A DNA stretch of 50,925 nucleotides from an uncultured Verrucomicrobia subdivision 3 bacterium (GTDB taxonomy: Bacteria; Verrucomicrobiota; Verrucomicrobiia; Limisphaerales; UBA11358): assembly GCA_903865745.1 (NCBI GenBank), contig CAIPKV010000061.1, positions 1-50,925 on the forward strand. Reading direction: 5' to 3'. A model generated the notes under the pieces. The model made no database searches. It had not been told where the DNA came from and was given only the letters and a program-made list of their open reading frames with translations. The translations under genes were made by a program, and so were the position numbers. Positions 1 through 8,563 of this stretch are shown here, piece after piece (position 1 is the first letter of the stretch; the number at the start of each line of letters is the position of its first letter).

Positions 1-158
1 CTTTGGACTTTAGACTTTGGACTTTAGACTTTGGACTTTAGACTTTGGACTTTAGACTTTGGACTTTAGACTTTGGACTTTGGACTTTGGACTTTGGACT
101 TTGGACTTTGGACTTTGGACTTTGGACTTTAGACTTTGGACTTTAGACTTTGGACTTT
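1..158. repeat. 7-bp tandem repeat array (continues off the left edge)
   Basis: The sequence is an unbroken run of 7-mers of two kinds, CTTTGGA and CTTTAGA. The outer parts alternate the two (14-bp period) and the middle is a run of CTTTGGA only. There is essentially no other variation. It stops about 38 bp before the sigma factor start codon, so it covers the place where that gene's promoter or upstream region should be. Because 7 is not a multiple of 3 and no ORF runs through it, it is non-coding. Near-perfect identity suggests recent slippage or expansion. The left end is not in view. Confidence 0.95.
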
Positions 159-195
159 TCCCGCTAAATTCGCCATGCGCTAGGCTCTGTTTTCA

Positions 196-765
196 TTGAG
201 CGAAGATGTCACTGACATTCTAGACCGCGCACGGCAAGGTGATCCCCAAGCCGTGGCCGCCCTGCTGCCGATGGTTTACGAAGATCTGCGCCGGCTCGCC
301 GCGCAAAAGATGTCCCGTGAAGCCGCCGGTCACACCCTCCAGCCGACTGCGCTGGTGCATGAAGCGTGGCTGCGCTTGGGGGGTGAAGCTCCACCCGCCT
401 TCCAAAATCGCGCTCACTTTTTCAGCGCGGCGGCGGAAGCGATGCGGCGCATCCTGATCGAACACGCGCGGCGAAGACTGGCGGCAAAACGCGGCGCGGG
501 CGTGGAGGTGGTTGATCTGGATGGACTCGAAATTTCTTCGCCCCTGGCCGATGACGACCAGTTGCTTGCGGTGAACGAAGCCTTGGAGAAACTCGCGGCG
601 ATTGATCCGCGCAAAGCGGAACTGGTGAAACTGCGTTACTTCGTCGGCTTGAACTTCGAGGAAGCGGCTGCCGCGCTGGGCATCGCCGTGCCCACGGCCA
701 AACAATGGTGGGCCTACGCGCGGTCGTGGCTCACGGTCGAGATGCGGAGTTCCGCCCCGCGCTGA
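196..765 (+). CDS. ECF-type RNA polymerase sigma factor
   Basis: A 189-residue sigma-70 family extracytoplasmic-function factor of the kind common in Planctomycetota and Verrucomicrobiota. Region 2 spans about residues 20-95, with the conserved VHEAWLRL stretch (54-61) and the RAHFFSAAAEAMRRILIEHARRR-type helix just after it (72-94). Region 4, the -35-binding helix-turn-helix, spans about 120-180 and ends in the WWAYARSWL helix. The chosen start is TTG at 196, because the family normally has about 20 residues before the LLP-VYEDLRRLA segment and the next ATG would remove part of region 2. A kinase-WD40 gene follows on the same strand. Such pairs are known in these phyla and suggest that kinase signalling controls the sigma factor; that link is inference. 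No anti-sigma gene is visible. Confidence 0.93.
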   Translation: MSEDVTDILDRARQGDPQAVAALLPMVYEDLRRLAAQKMSREAAGHTLQPTALVHEAWLRLGGEAPPAFQNRAHFFSAAAEAMRRILIEHARRRLAAKRGAGVEVVDLDGLEISSPLADDDQLLAVNEALEKLAAIDPRKAELVKLRYFVGLNFEEAAAALGIAVPTAKQWWAYARSWLTVEMRSSAPR

Positions 766-768
766 CGT

Positions 769-978
769 TCAGGCTTTGTTGCCTTTGGGAACATGCGTGG
801 CCCAGGTCTGGCCATGCTCCGGCTGGACGTGGGTGAAACCCGTACCCGCCGGCGGATTGGGGATGCGGATGAGGTGGTCGCAGGCGGGGCATTGAATCTG
901 GCGGCCGGCGAATTGCGGTTCGCATTTCAGCGGCTGGTCGCAGTGGGAACAATAAAATTTGAATTCGTTTGTGTTCAT
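769..978 (-). CDS. Small zinc-ribbon protein
   Basis: A 69-residue protein. Two CxxC knuckles (CSHCDQPLKC near residues 10-19 and CPACDHL near 29-35) are separated by the FAGRQIQCP stretch, which is the usual pattern of short verrucomicrobial zinc-ribbon proteins. The tail after residue 40 is polar and carries no known domain. The ATG at 978 is preferred over an upstream in-frame ATG because GGAAG lies about 7 bases before it and the protein then begins just before the first knuckle. The stop lies 3 bp from the end of the sigma factor gene (convergent), and the start faces the kinase gene. Metal binding is a family expectation; its partner is unknown. Confidence 0.7.
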   Translation of the reverse strand: MNTNEFKFYCSHCDQPLKCEPQFAGRQIQCPACDHLIRIPNPPAGTGFTHVQPEHGQTWATHVPKGNKA

Positions 979-1071
979 AATCTTCCGCTTCATCATGCGC
1001 AAACCCGGCGCAAAAAGTATATGAAAGATTTATCCATACTTTTAGTCCGCCGAATTCGCATATAACCTAGA

Positions 1072-4000
1072 GTGAATAAATCAGACATGCCATCCCCTCT
1101 AAACCGTGAAGAAGCATTATTTCAGGCCGCCGTCGCCTTGACGGGGGCGGAACGGGCCGCCTTCCTTAAGGGCGTCTGCCTGGGCGACGAAGCCCTGCAC
1201 CGGCGGCTGGAAGCGCTGCTCGCCGCGCACGATGCGCCGGATGAATTGTCGCCCAGGGAGAGACCCGGAGTGGTGGCCACCATCAAACTTGAATTGGCCG
1301 ATACCCCGGATGAAGCCGTGGGCCAGACGCTGGGGCGTTACAAACTTTTGGAGCGTGTCGGCGAAGGCGGCTGCGGCGTCGTCTATGTGGCCGAGCAGTC
1401 GGTACCCGTCCGCCGGCGCGTTGCGCTCAAGGTCATCAAGCTCGGCATGGACACTAAACAAGTCGTGGCCCGTTTTGAGGCCGAGCGGCAGGCGTTGGCG
1501 ATGATGGACCATCCGAACATCGCCAAAGTTTTGGATGCGGGCACGACCGAGCTTGGCCGTCCCTTTTTCGTGATGGAACTGGTGCGCGGCATCCGCATCA
1601 CTGATTACTGCGACCAAGCCAATCTCTCCACCAAGGAACGGATTGATTTATTCATCAAGGTTTGTCAGGCCATCCAACACGCGCACCAGAAGGGCATCAT
1701 CCATCGCGACATCAAGCCTTCGAACATTCTGGTGACGCTGCACGATGGCGTTCCGGTGCCGAAGGTGATTGATTTCGGTATCGCCAAGGCCACCGAAGGC
1801 CGGCTCACGGACGCGACGGTTTATACGCAGTTGCATCAGTTCATCGGCACGCCGGCTTACATGAGTCCGGAGCAGGCGGAGATGAGCGGGCTGGACATTG
1901 ATACGCGCAGCGACATTTATTCGCTGGGGGTATTGCTCTACGAACTGTTGGCGGGCAGCACGCCGTTTGATGGACAGGAATTGATGTCGCGAGGCATTGA
2001 CGCCATGCGCAAGACGATTCGCGAGCAGGAGCCGCCGCGGCCGAGCACGCGGTTTGCGACGCTCAAGGGCGATGATTTGACGACCACAGCCCGGCGGCGT
2101 TCGGCGGACAGCTCAAAGCTGATGCACCAGCTAAAAGGTGATTTGGATTGGATCGCCATGAAGTGTTTGGAGAAGGATCGGACGCGGCGTTACGACACCG
2201 CCAACGGGTTGGCGGCCGACCTCAAGCGGCATTTGGATAACGAGCCGGTGCTCGCCCGGCCGCCGAGTGCGGCTTACAAATTCCAAAAAGCCTTTCGCCG
2301 GAACAAAATGGTGTTCACGGCGGGCACGGCGGTGGTGGTGGCTTTGCTGTTTGGCATCATTGTCAGTACGTGGCAATCCGTGCGGGCCACCCGCGCAAAG
2401 CAAGCCGCTCTGGCCGCTGAATCGCGCGAGGCCGGCCAACGTGTAATGGCTGAAGCGAGTGAAAGAAAAGCCCTCACGGCCCAGGCCAACGAAACCAAAC
2501 TGCGCCAGCAGGCCGATGCGGCTCGCAGCCAAGCCGAAGCCGCGGAGATCACCGCCCGCCGGCGTGCCTACGCCGCCGATATGAAAGGGGCCGCACAGGC
2601 CCTAGCCGAGGACAATTTGGGACAGACATTGGATCTGTTAGACCTGCAGCGCCCCCGGCCCGGACAAAAGGATTTGCGCGGCTGGGAATGGCGTTACCTT
2701 TGGCTACAGAGCCGTGGTGACGCGCGGGTAACCCTGTGTCAGAAAGACGAAATGGAATCGCTGGCGGTTTCGGCGGACGGACGTTGGCTGGCCATTGGTT
2801 CGATGCACATGGACGGACTGTTCGTCTGGGATTTGCAAACCCGCCGCCAAGTGGCTCAACTCACGCCAGCGGAGGGGCGAATTCGCGCCGCCTTTTCTCC
2901 AGTAGAACCCTTGCTAGCTTACACCACCCATCTGGTCCTGCCCGGGGGCAAAAAAAAGCGCACCTTGCATCTATGGAATACCACTACGCGCCAAGAGATA
3001 GCCCAATATCCATTGGATCACGAATGTGCGGGGTTGATGTTCTCCCAGGATGGCCGGATGCTGGTGACTTCCACTCATACCGGACACATTACGCTCTGGC
3101 GGGTGGCGGACGGAACCCAGTTGGCCAGTTATCCCGGCGACCAGTCCGGCAGCGACAGCACCACCCGTTTTGCCGCCACTGCCGATTTGAGTCTGGCCGC
3201 CTATGTCACGCGACCCGGGAAACTTATCGTTCTGGATTTACACAATGGCAGGGAACTCTGGACTTCCGAGGGCGGATTCATCAGCGCTCTGGCATTCGCT
3301 CCCGATGGCAAAACGCTGGCGATTGGTATCGTCCAAGCGTCTACCAACGGAGTTGATCAATCAGACATCCGGCTGTGCGAGGCCGCCACGGGGAAAGAAC
3401 TCGGTCGGTTAAAAGGGCATAATGCCTGGGTCGCCTCCTTGGTATTCTGGCCGGACGGCAAAAAAATGGCCTCCGCCAGCGCGGACCAAACGATTCGCCT
3501 CTGGGATCCCGCCACCGGCCAGTGTCTGGACGTGTTGCGCGGCCATCGGCACGAAGTCTGGCGGCTGGCCTTGCTGCCGGATAACCAAACGTTGGTGAGT
3601 GCTGGTCAAGATGGGGAAATTTGCTTGTGGGACGTCTCGGTTCCTCATCCGCCACGCGAAAACATCCCGGTGGCGAGTCAGGTGGCCAACTGGCAATTTG
3701 CACCGGACGGAGGTTCGGTGGTGACCTTGGATCAAAAAGGGCAAGTCACTCGCTGGAGCGGCCCGGATTTCCAAAAAAAGGAGCCGCTGTTGAATGTAGA
3801 AGCTGAAATAAGCGCTAATTGTTTTTCCCCAGACGGCCTTCGTCTGGCCATGCACCTGACCAATGGCATCATCCGGGTTTGGGATTTGGCGCGCCCGGGG
3901 ATAGCCGGCGAATTCAAACCCGGCATTTTGAAGACCAGCGATGGTATTGTTGGCTGGGTGGAACCAGACCTTTTTCTTGATCGAGGCAAACATTTGATCG

Positions 4001-4593
4001 GTTTTTCGAGCGCCGACCTGCGCCTCTTCGAATGGGATCTCGAAGCCAATCAGCTAGTCCAGTCGTGGCCGTCCCCCGTGCGCTTTAACGCCATTGCCTT
4101 GTCCCCGGATGAACAAAAGGGGATGGCCGTCGGCTTGGATGGGGATGTGTTCGCTCTCAACCTGCCGGACCAAAGCAGCTCCAAGTTGTCGCTTGATGTG
4201 ATGGATGGCTATAGCGTCGAATTCTCTCCCGATGGCCGCCGTCTGGCCGCCAGCAGTGCCTTGGGCTATGCCCGGGTTTGGGATACGGCCACCTGGGAGG
4301 AGCAAGCGACCTTGCGCGGCTATCTCAGAGGCGTTTGCGCGGTGCATTTTTCACCGGATGGCCGGCGTCTTGCCACCAGTGGCTATAATCCAGACCTCCT
4401 CTTGAAACTCTGGGATGTGGATAGCTGGCAGGAAGTCTTCTCCCTCGCGGGCACTGGCTATCGCGCTCAATTTTCCACTGACGGTAATACTCTGGGTGCC
4501 ATCAATAGTGACGGAACGCTGCACCTCTGGCGCGCGCCGTCCTGGGCGGAAATCAACGCCGCTGAGGCACCGGAAAAATCGGTTTTGAAATAA
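1072..4593 (+). CDS. Membrane Ser/Thr protein kinase with C-terminal WD40 propeller
   Basis: An 1173-residue PknB-like receptor kinase. The glycine loop GEGGCG is at about 97-102, the ATP-binding Lys at 120, the catalytic loop HRDIKPSN at 211-218, DFG at 234-236 and the activation-segment end SPEQ near 265. All catalytic residues are present, so it should be active. A single membrane helix at about 413-434 is followed by an Ala/Arg/Glu-rich coiled coil (about 435-500), then about 600 residues of WD40 repeats recognisable by recurring FSPDGRRLA and LWD endings. The N-terminal 60 residues (LFQAAVAL...RLEALLAAHD) are typical of kinases encoded beside ECF sigma factors. The start is GTG at 1072; ATG at 1087 is an alternative. 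The kinase is predicted cytoplasmic with the propeller across the membrane. Its likely partner is the sigma factor upstream (inference). Confidence 0.95.
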   Translation: MNKSDMPSPLNREEALFQAAVALTGAERAAFLKGVCLGDEALHRRLEALLAAHDAPDELSPRERPGVVATIKLELADTPDEAVGQTLGRYKLLERVGEGGCGVVYVAEQSVPVRRRVALKVIKLGMDTKQVVARFEAERQALAMMDHPNIAKVLDAGTTELGRPFFVMELVRGIRITDYCDQANLSTKERIDLFIKVCQAIQHAHQKGIIHRDIKPSNILVTLHDGVPVPKVIDFGIAKATEGRLTDATVYTQLHQFIGTPAYMSPEQAEMSGLDIDTRSDIYSLGVLLYELLAGSTPFDGQELMSRGIDAMRKTIREQEPPRPSTRFATLKGDDLTTTARRRSADSSKLMHQLKGDLDWIAMKCLEKDRTRRYDTANGLAADLKRHLDNEPVLARPPSAAYKFQKAFRRNKMVFTAGTAVVVALLFGIIVSTWQSVRATRAKQAALAAESREAGQRVMAEASERKALTAQANETKLRQQADAARSQAEAAEITARRRAYAADMKGAAQALAEDNLGQTLDLLDLQRPRPGQKDLRGWEWRYLWLQSRGDARVTLCQKDEMESLAVSADGRWLAIGSMHMDGLFVWDLQTRRQVAQLTPAEGRIRAAFSPVEPLLAYTTHLVLPGGKKKRTLHLWNTTTRQEIAQYPLDHECAGLMFSQDGRMLVTSTHTGHITLWRVADGTQLASYPGDQSGSDSTTRFAATADLSLAAYVTRPGKLIVLDLHNGRELWTSEGGFISALAFAPDGKTLAIGIVQASTNGVDQSDIRLCEAATGKELGRLKGHNAWVASLVFWPDGKKMASASADQTIRLWDPATGQCLDVLRGHRHEVWRLALLPDNQTLVSAGQDGEICLWDVSVPHPPRENIPVASQVANWQFAPDGGSVVTLDQKGQVTRWSGPDFQKKEPLLNVEAEISANCFSPDGLRLAMHLTNGIIRVWDLARPGIAGEFKPGILKTSDGIVGWVEPDLFLDRGKHLIGFSSADLRLFEWDLEANQLVQSWPSPVRFNAIALSPDEQKGMAVGLDGDVFALNLPDQSSSKLSLDVMDGYSVEFSPDGRRLAASSALGYARVWDTATWEEQATLRGYLRGVCAVHFSPDGRRLATSGYNPDLLLKLWDVDSWQEVFSLAGTGYRAQFSTDGNTLGAINSDGTLHLWRAPSWAEINAAEAPEKSVLK

Positions 4594-4739
4594 CCATGAA
4601 ACCGAAGCGGGAAGAATCATCGAATTAAACGATGCCGCAACTTTTTTTATCAATTAACCGGTTCGGCGAAGGTGTGGTCTAGTAGAGGTGTAAATGAAAC
4701 CGCCTTCTCGAAAGGCACAACCAAAAGAAAAATAAAGTT

Positions 4740-5156
4740 ATGAAATCGAAAACACTTCTCCTAGCCGCCCTCGTCGGGGTGGCCGCCGCGTCCGCTCAAG
4801 CCGGGGTTAGCTGGAACATCTCCATCGGCCTGCCCCTGCCGGTATTCTACTCGCAACCCGTGGTGTGCGCTCCGCCGCCCGTCGTCTGCACCCCGCCGCC
4901 GGTGGTTTGCGCGCCACCCCCGGTCGTGTATACCGCCCCCTGCCCGCCGCCCGTGGTTTATTCGCCGCCGGTGTATGTGCAATCCTATCCGGCCTGCCCG
5001 AGCCCGGATATTATCTGGTTGAATGGCGGCTGGTGCAATCATCCCGCCCACTACACGGCCGGGTACGGCCATCCGGAGTATCATTCCAATTGGTATCAAC
5101 ATCGCGACGAACATTTTGAGCGCGACCATTATCAATCCGGCCGGAATCATTATTGA
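4740..5156 (+). CDS. Secreted proline/valine heptad-repeat protein
   Basis: A 138-residue protein with a clean Sec signal peptide (basic MKSK, hydrophobic core, AQA-G cleavage near residue 21-22). The middle (about 39-80) is built of heptads of the type PVVCAPP/PVVCTPP/PVVYSPP, repeated about five times with one irregular unit, which makes a Cys- and Tyr-containing polyproline-like stretch. The C-terminal 45 residues are rich in His, Tyr, Trp and charged residues and contain two more cysteines. No enzyme domain is visible. It resembles short exported low-complexity proteins that may bind metal or coat the surface, but I do not recognise a family. The ATG has only an A-rich leader. A strong terminator lies just after the stop, so it is probably monocistronic. 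Confidence 0.8.
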   Translation: MKSKTLLLAALVGVAAASAQAGVSWNISIGLPLPVFYSQPVVCAPPPVVCTPPPVVCAPPPVVYTAPCPPPVVYSPPVYVQSYPACPSPDIIWLNGGWCNHPAHYTAGYGHPEYHSNWYQHRDEHFERDHYQSGRNHY

Positions 5157-5173
5157 ATAATAGCGGACTACGC

Positions 5174-5204
5174 AAAGGCGGCGGTTAAACACCGCCGCCT
5201 TTTT
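5174..5204 (+). terminator. Rho-independent terminator after the heptad-repeat protein
   Basis: A 12-bp perfect stem (AAAGGCGGCGGT / ACCGCCGCCTTT) with a 5-base loop, followed by further T residues. It lies 17 bp after the stop codon. The A run on the other side would allow only weak action on the minus strand. Confidence 0.88.
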
Positions 5205-5315
5205 GCGTGTCTGGAATTTAAAGCCAGCGAAATCGGCGGACAAGCGGCTAGATGTAATCAAAAGCTTTTTGGGTTTCTGCTTGGAAAATAGGCTGTCCGG
5301 CTGTTAGCTGGAGGG

Positions 5316-6692
5316 ATGCAAGTAGTGCTTGATTACCTCAAACAAAATCAGAAACGCTTTGTCTCCGAATTGTGCGACTATCTGCGGTTCGCCAGTGTCT
5401 CGGCCCAGCCCCAACATAAACCCGACCTCCTAGCCTGCGCCAAATGGCTGGTCGCGCATTGCGAGCAGATTGGCCTGGAAGCTCGCCTCTGCGAAACGGA
5501 CGACCATCCTATCGTCGTCGCGCGCACGAAACGCGCCAAGAAACCTCACAAGCGGCATTACATGGTCTATGGCCATTATGACGTGCAACCGCCGGAACCG
5601 CTCGAACTCTGGACCACGCCGCCCTTCGAACCGCGCATCGACGGCAGGAACTTATTCGCGCGTGGCAGCACGGACAACAAGGGCCAGAATTTTGCGCACC
5701 TGAAAGCCGTCGAAGCCTATCTAAAAACCGGCACCCCCCTGCCCTGCGATTTGACGTTCGTGATTGAGGGCGAAGAGGAGGTTGGTAGTAAGAGCCTGTC
5801 GGGTTTCCTAAAAAAGCATCAGGAAGAACTGGCGTGCTCGGCGGTGGTGATATCGGATACCGGCATGCCAAGCTCGAATCATCCGGCGCTGACCTATGCG
5901 TTGCGCGGGATTATCGCATTTGAAATCACGCTGCACGGGCCGGCGCGGGATTTGCACTCGGGCATCTTCGGCGGTGCGGTGGATAATCCGGCAATGGCTT
6001 TGGCCCAATTGCTCGCCAAAGTGCGCGACGATCGGGGCGTTATCCAGATACCCGGTTTTTACGAGGATGTGGAGGGGATGAGCCGTGAAGAACGTTTGGA
6101 GAACAAGCGTTATCCCATGACCGATACGCAATTGAAAAAATTGCTGGGTGTCCGCGAGCTATTTGGCGAACACGGTTTTAGCGCCACGGAGCAGCGCAGT
6201 GCGCGACCTACTTTCGAGATCAACGGCCTGACGAGCGGTTATCAAGGTGAGGGCAGCAAAACGATTGTACCGGCGTGGGCACGCGCAAAAATCACCTGCC
6301 GCCTCGTGGCCAACCAAAATCCGGCGCACATCCGCCGAATCGTCTGCCAATGGCTAAAGGAGAATTGTCCGGCCACGGTGCGCCTGGAAATCACCGCCGG
6401 CCACGGCGCGGAAGCGTATCTGGTATCGCCCAAGAGTGCGGCGGCTCAGGCGGCGTTGCGCGCGTTGAAAAAGGCTTTTAATCGCAAACCCATCCTGATG
6501 CGCGAGGGCGGCTCGATTCCGATTGTCAACGAGTTCAAACAAATCCTCGGCGCGGATTCGCTGCTGCTGGGTCTCGGTTTGCCGGATGACAACGCGCATT
6601 CGCCGAATGAGAAGTTTAATCTGGATTGCTTTGAAAAAGGTCAGCAACTGAGCGCGTATCTCTGGCAGGAATTGACGCAGCCTAAAGTTTAG
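5316..6692 (+). CDS. M20 family dipeptidase / metallopeptidase
   Basis: A 458-residue cytosolic zinc peptidase of the M20 (ArgE/DapE/ACY1/CPG2) superfamily, closest in pattern to the DUG1/CNDP-like dipeptidases. Expected metal and catalytic residues are visible: His87 and Asp89 in VYGHYDVQ, Asp120 in GSTDNKGQ, the Glu pair around 153-155 in EGEEEVGS, Asp181 in ISDTGM, and a late His in DDNAHSPNE (about 436). The dimerisation lid lies between about 200 and 320 and contains DLHSG. Length is normal. The ATG at 5316 has GGAGG only one base before it, which is closer than usual, but the family start (L.YL...RF...L) supports it. It is flanked by a terminator upstream and a convergent gene downstream, so probably a single-gene unit. 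Confidence 0.93.
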   Translation: MQVVLDYLKQNQKRFVSELCDYLRFASVSAQPQHKPDLLACAKWLVAHCEQIGLEARLCETDDHPIVVARTKRAKKPHKRHYMVYGHYDVQPPEPLELWTTPPFEPRIDGRNLFARGSTDNKGQNFAHLKAVEAYLKTGTPLPCDLTFVIEGEEEVGSKSLSGFLKKHQEELACSAVVISDTGMPSSNHPALTYALRGIIAFEITLHGPARDLHSGIFGGAVDNPAMALAQLLAKVRDDRGVIQIPGFYEDVEGMSREERLENKRYPMTDTQLKKLLGVRELFGEHGFSATEQRSARPTFEINGLTSGYQGEGSKTIVPAWARAKITCRLVANQNPAHIRRIVCQWLKENCPATVRLEITAGHGAEAYLVSPKSAAAQAALRALKKAFNRKPILMREGGSIPIVNEFKQILGADSLLLGLGLPDDNAHSPNEKFNLDCFEKGQQLSAYLWQELTQPKV

Positions 6693-6715
6693 CCACAGCT
6701 CTACCTCTATTTGGC

Positions 6716-6731
6716 AAGGCGGTGACGCCTT
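6716..6731. terminator. Short hairpin between convergent genes
   Basis: A perfect 6-bp stem AAGGCG/CGCCTT with a GTGA tetraloop lies between the peptidase stop and the stop codon of the convergent barrel gene, which it overlaps. There is no clear T tract on either strand, so terminator function is only suggested by position. Confidence 0.35.
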
Positions 6732-7623
6732 AGAAATCGAACGTCAGGCTGGTGGCGATGCCGTAATGAACTTCCGAGTGCGCTCCGTTATCGACCGGGA
6801 AAACATAGCCGAGACCAAGGCTCGGCTGCACGTCACCGATGGATTTCAGGTTCATGCGAAATCCGAGACTTCCCAGCAAACGGTTCTGACCGGCATTCGC
6901 CTGATTTAGTTGCGTCCCCCCCGAGAACTCAAGCATGGGAAAGAACTGTGCCACCCCGGGGATGGGCAATGCGGCGTGCGTTAGCTGATAGCCCAGATCT
7001 ACGCCGTATTCAAAGGTTTGAAGGCCGCCCTGGTCGCCGCCGCCGAACAACGTGGAATAGCCAAGCACCGTCTGAATGGAAAAATTTTCACCCAACTTCA
7101 CATCGTCAAAAACTTTGGGCGTCAGTTCGGTATCCTTGCTCACCTCGGAATTGACCGGCAAGCCGGCTACCAGCGCCACACCAAAGGTTGAATCGAACAA
7201 CTTATTGTCCGAGACGTATTGATAGAGCGGATAGCGTCCGCCCAGACTAATGTTGCCGACGCCTTGCGAACGGATATTACCATTGGAATAATATTCGTAG
7301 GGCACGGACAATCCCATGGTCAGCAGTCCGAACCCTTTTTGAACACCCGCCGACAGCTCGTCCGCATGCTGACCACCGGCAGCCGTGGAGAGAGAGCCAA
7401 ATTCCAGATCGGCATCCTGCTCCCAGCCGGTGTCATCCACGAGCAACGGTTGTGGAAAGAAGTCCTGATAATAAACACTGTTATGATCTAGTCCGTCGAA
7501 CCAACCGAAGCGTCCTTCGGTGCCCGCAATGGAATTGGTTCGGACCGAGGTTACCGCGTTGTCGGCGGCAATGGCAATCAACCCAGACAAAGCCCAGCCC
7601 AATGCGATGGCATTAACTTTCAT
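6730..7623 (-). CDS. Outer-membrane beta-barrel protein, porin-like
   Basis: A 297-residue protein with an N-terminal signal peptide (MKVNAIALGWALSGLIAIAA) and a body of alternating hydrophobic/polar strands rich in Gly, Tyr, Ser and Asn, ending in SLTFDF with a terminal Phe, the usual signature for outer-membrane insertion by the BAM machinery. Turns such as GVGNISLGGRYPL and the long strand pairs resemble transporter-like or MetA-pathway porins of roughly 12 strands. Substrate cannot be told. The start ATG is 12 bp downstream of the YhbY-like gene's stop... that is, the two minus-strand genes lie close together (15 bp), so cotranscription with the YhbY/Maf genes is possible though functionally odd. 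Confidence 0.75.
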   Translation of the reverse strand: MKVNAIALGWALSGLIAIAADNAVTSVRTNSIAGTEGRFGWFDGLDHNSVYYQDFFPQPLLVDDTGWEQDADLEFGSLSTAAGGQHADELSAGVQKGFGLLTMGLSVPYEYYSNGNIRSQGVGNISLGGRYPLYQYVSDNKLFDSTFGVALVAGLPVNSEVSKDTELTPKVFDDVKLGENFSIQTVLGYSTLFGGGDQGGLQTFEYGVDLGYQLTHAALPIPGVAQFFPMLEFSGGTQLNQANAGQNRLLGSLGFRMNLKSIGDVQPSLGLGYVFPVDNGAHSEVHYGIATSLTFDF

Positions 7624-7638
7624 CCGTAATTAAACCGG

Positions 7639-7932
7639 TTAAGCGATCGGTTCAACTTCGGCCGGTTTGGGACGGTGCAGCACCATGACGTTACCGACGC
7701 GCATGACGAGGTGGCTGGCGGTTTTCTCAGCGAGCAGCGGGGCCAACGTTTTCTTCTCTTCCTTGAACTCGACGAATTTGATTTTAACCAGCTCGTGCCG
7801 GTCCAATTCGGCGGACACGGTGCGGATGAAGCCGTCGGTCAAGCCAGCCTTGCCGACTTTCAGCGAGGCGTCCATGAGTTGCGCCGTCGCTTTGAATTTG
7901 CGGATTTGGGAATTAGTCAATGGTTCGAGCAT
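7639..7932 (-). CDS. yhbY: YhbY/CRS1-domain RNA-binding protein
   Basis: A 97-residue single CRM-domain protein. It carries the family's opening LTNSQIRKFKATA helix, the conserved GKxG loop (VGKAGLTDGF, about residues 27-36), and the late RVGNVMVLHRP strand (about 77-87). Known family members bind pre-50S ribosomal particles and help rRNA maturation. The length is that of the bacterial stand-alone form. It sits 55 bp after maf and 15 bp before the barrel gene on the same strand, and yhbY-like genes often lie near other housekeeping genes. Assignment to the family is firm; the exact ribosomal role here is inferred from homologues. Confidence 0.93.
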   Translation of the reverse strand: MLEPLTNSQIRKFKATAQLMDASLKVGKAGLTDGFIRTVSAELDRHELVKIKFVEFKEEKKTLAPLLAEKTASHLVMRVGNVMVLHRPKPAEVEPIA

Positions 7933-7987
7933 CAGGCCGCGCAGCTTACCCGCTTTTCACAGAATTGCCAGCGGCAAACCGGCTGCC

Positions 7988-8563
7988 TCAGGCTTCGTCC
8001 CAAGCCGCCAGTTCCGCGCGCAATTGTTCCACGGGCAGGCCGACGACGTTGCTGTAGGAGCCGGAGATTTCCGAGATGATGAGTTCGCCGGAATCTTGAA
8101 TGGCGTAAGCGCCCGCCTTGTCGAGCGGCTGGATGACGGAGAGATAATCCCGAATCTGCCGCGCATCGAGCGGATGAAACAACACATCGGTGCTGACGGC
8201 AAAAATGCGCTCGCGATGAGTGCGCAAGTGCATGAGGCAAACGCCGGTGACCACCTGATGATGCCGCCCTTGCAATCGCGTCAGCATCTGGCGCGCCTCG
8301 GTGAGATTGCGGGGTTTGCCGAGAATCTCGTTATCCAGAAAGACCAACGTGTCCGCCCCAATCACGAGGGCATCAGGAATTTTCTTGGCGATGGCGCGGG
8401 CCTTGCGATGGGCGTTAAGCTGGCAGACTTCCAAGGGCGAAAGATGTTCGTGCGCCACTTCGGGGACATCACCGGGGAGAACTTGAAATTTTACCGACAC
8501 GAGCTTGAGGAGCTTCGCGCGGCGCGGTGAGGCCGAAGCGAGAATGAGCGGCGGCAATTTCAC
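7988..8563 (-). CDS. maf: Maf family nucleotide pyrophosphatase
   Basis: A 191-residue Maf/HAM1-fold enzyme. Signature pieces are in the expected order: LILASASPRRAKLL (about 7-20, phosphate-binding SxSPRR), the GADTLVFLD motif with the catalytic Asp (about 69-77), LGKP (81-84), the GRHHQVVTGVCL segment (about 99-110), and a C-terminal AYAIQDSGELIISEISGSYSNVVGLP stretch quoted here only in part as SYSNVVGLP. Such enzymes hydrolyse non-canonical or modified NTPs (dTTP/UTP or m7GTP types) to NMP and PPi, limiting their incorporation. Which subtype this is cannot be set from motifs alone. It is the first gene of a likely maf-yhbY unit. Confidence 0.94.
   Translation of the reverse strand: MKLPPLILASASPRRAKLLKLVSVKFQVLPGDVPEVAHEHLSPLEVCQLNAHRKARAIAKKIPDALVIGADTLVFLDNEILGKPRNLTEARQMLTRLQGRHHQVVTGVCLMHLRTHRERIFAVSTDVLFHPLDARQIRDYLSVIQPLDKAGAYAIQDSGELIISEISGSYSNVVGLPVEQLRAELAAWDEA

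Noticed and set aside
2736-3412. Second plus-strand frame inside the kinase-WD40 gene
   Set aside because: Alternate frame within a continuous WD40 coding region; no ribosome site or domain.
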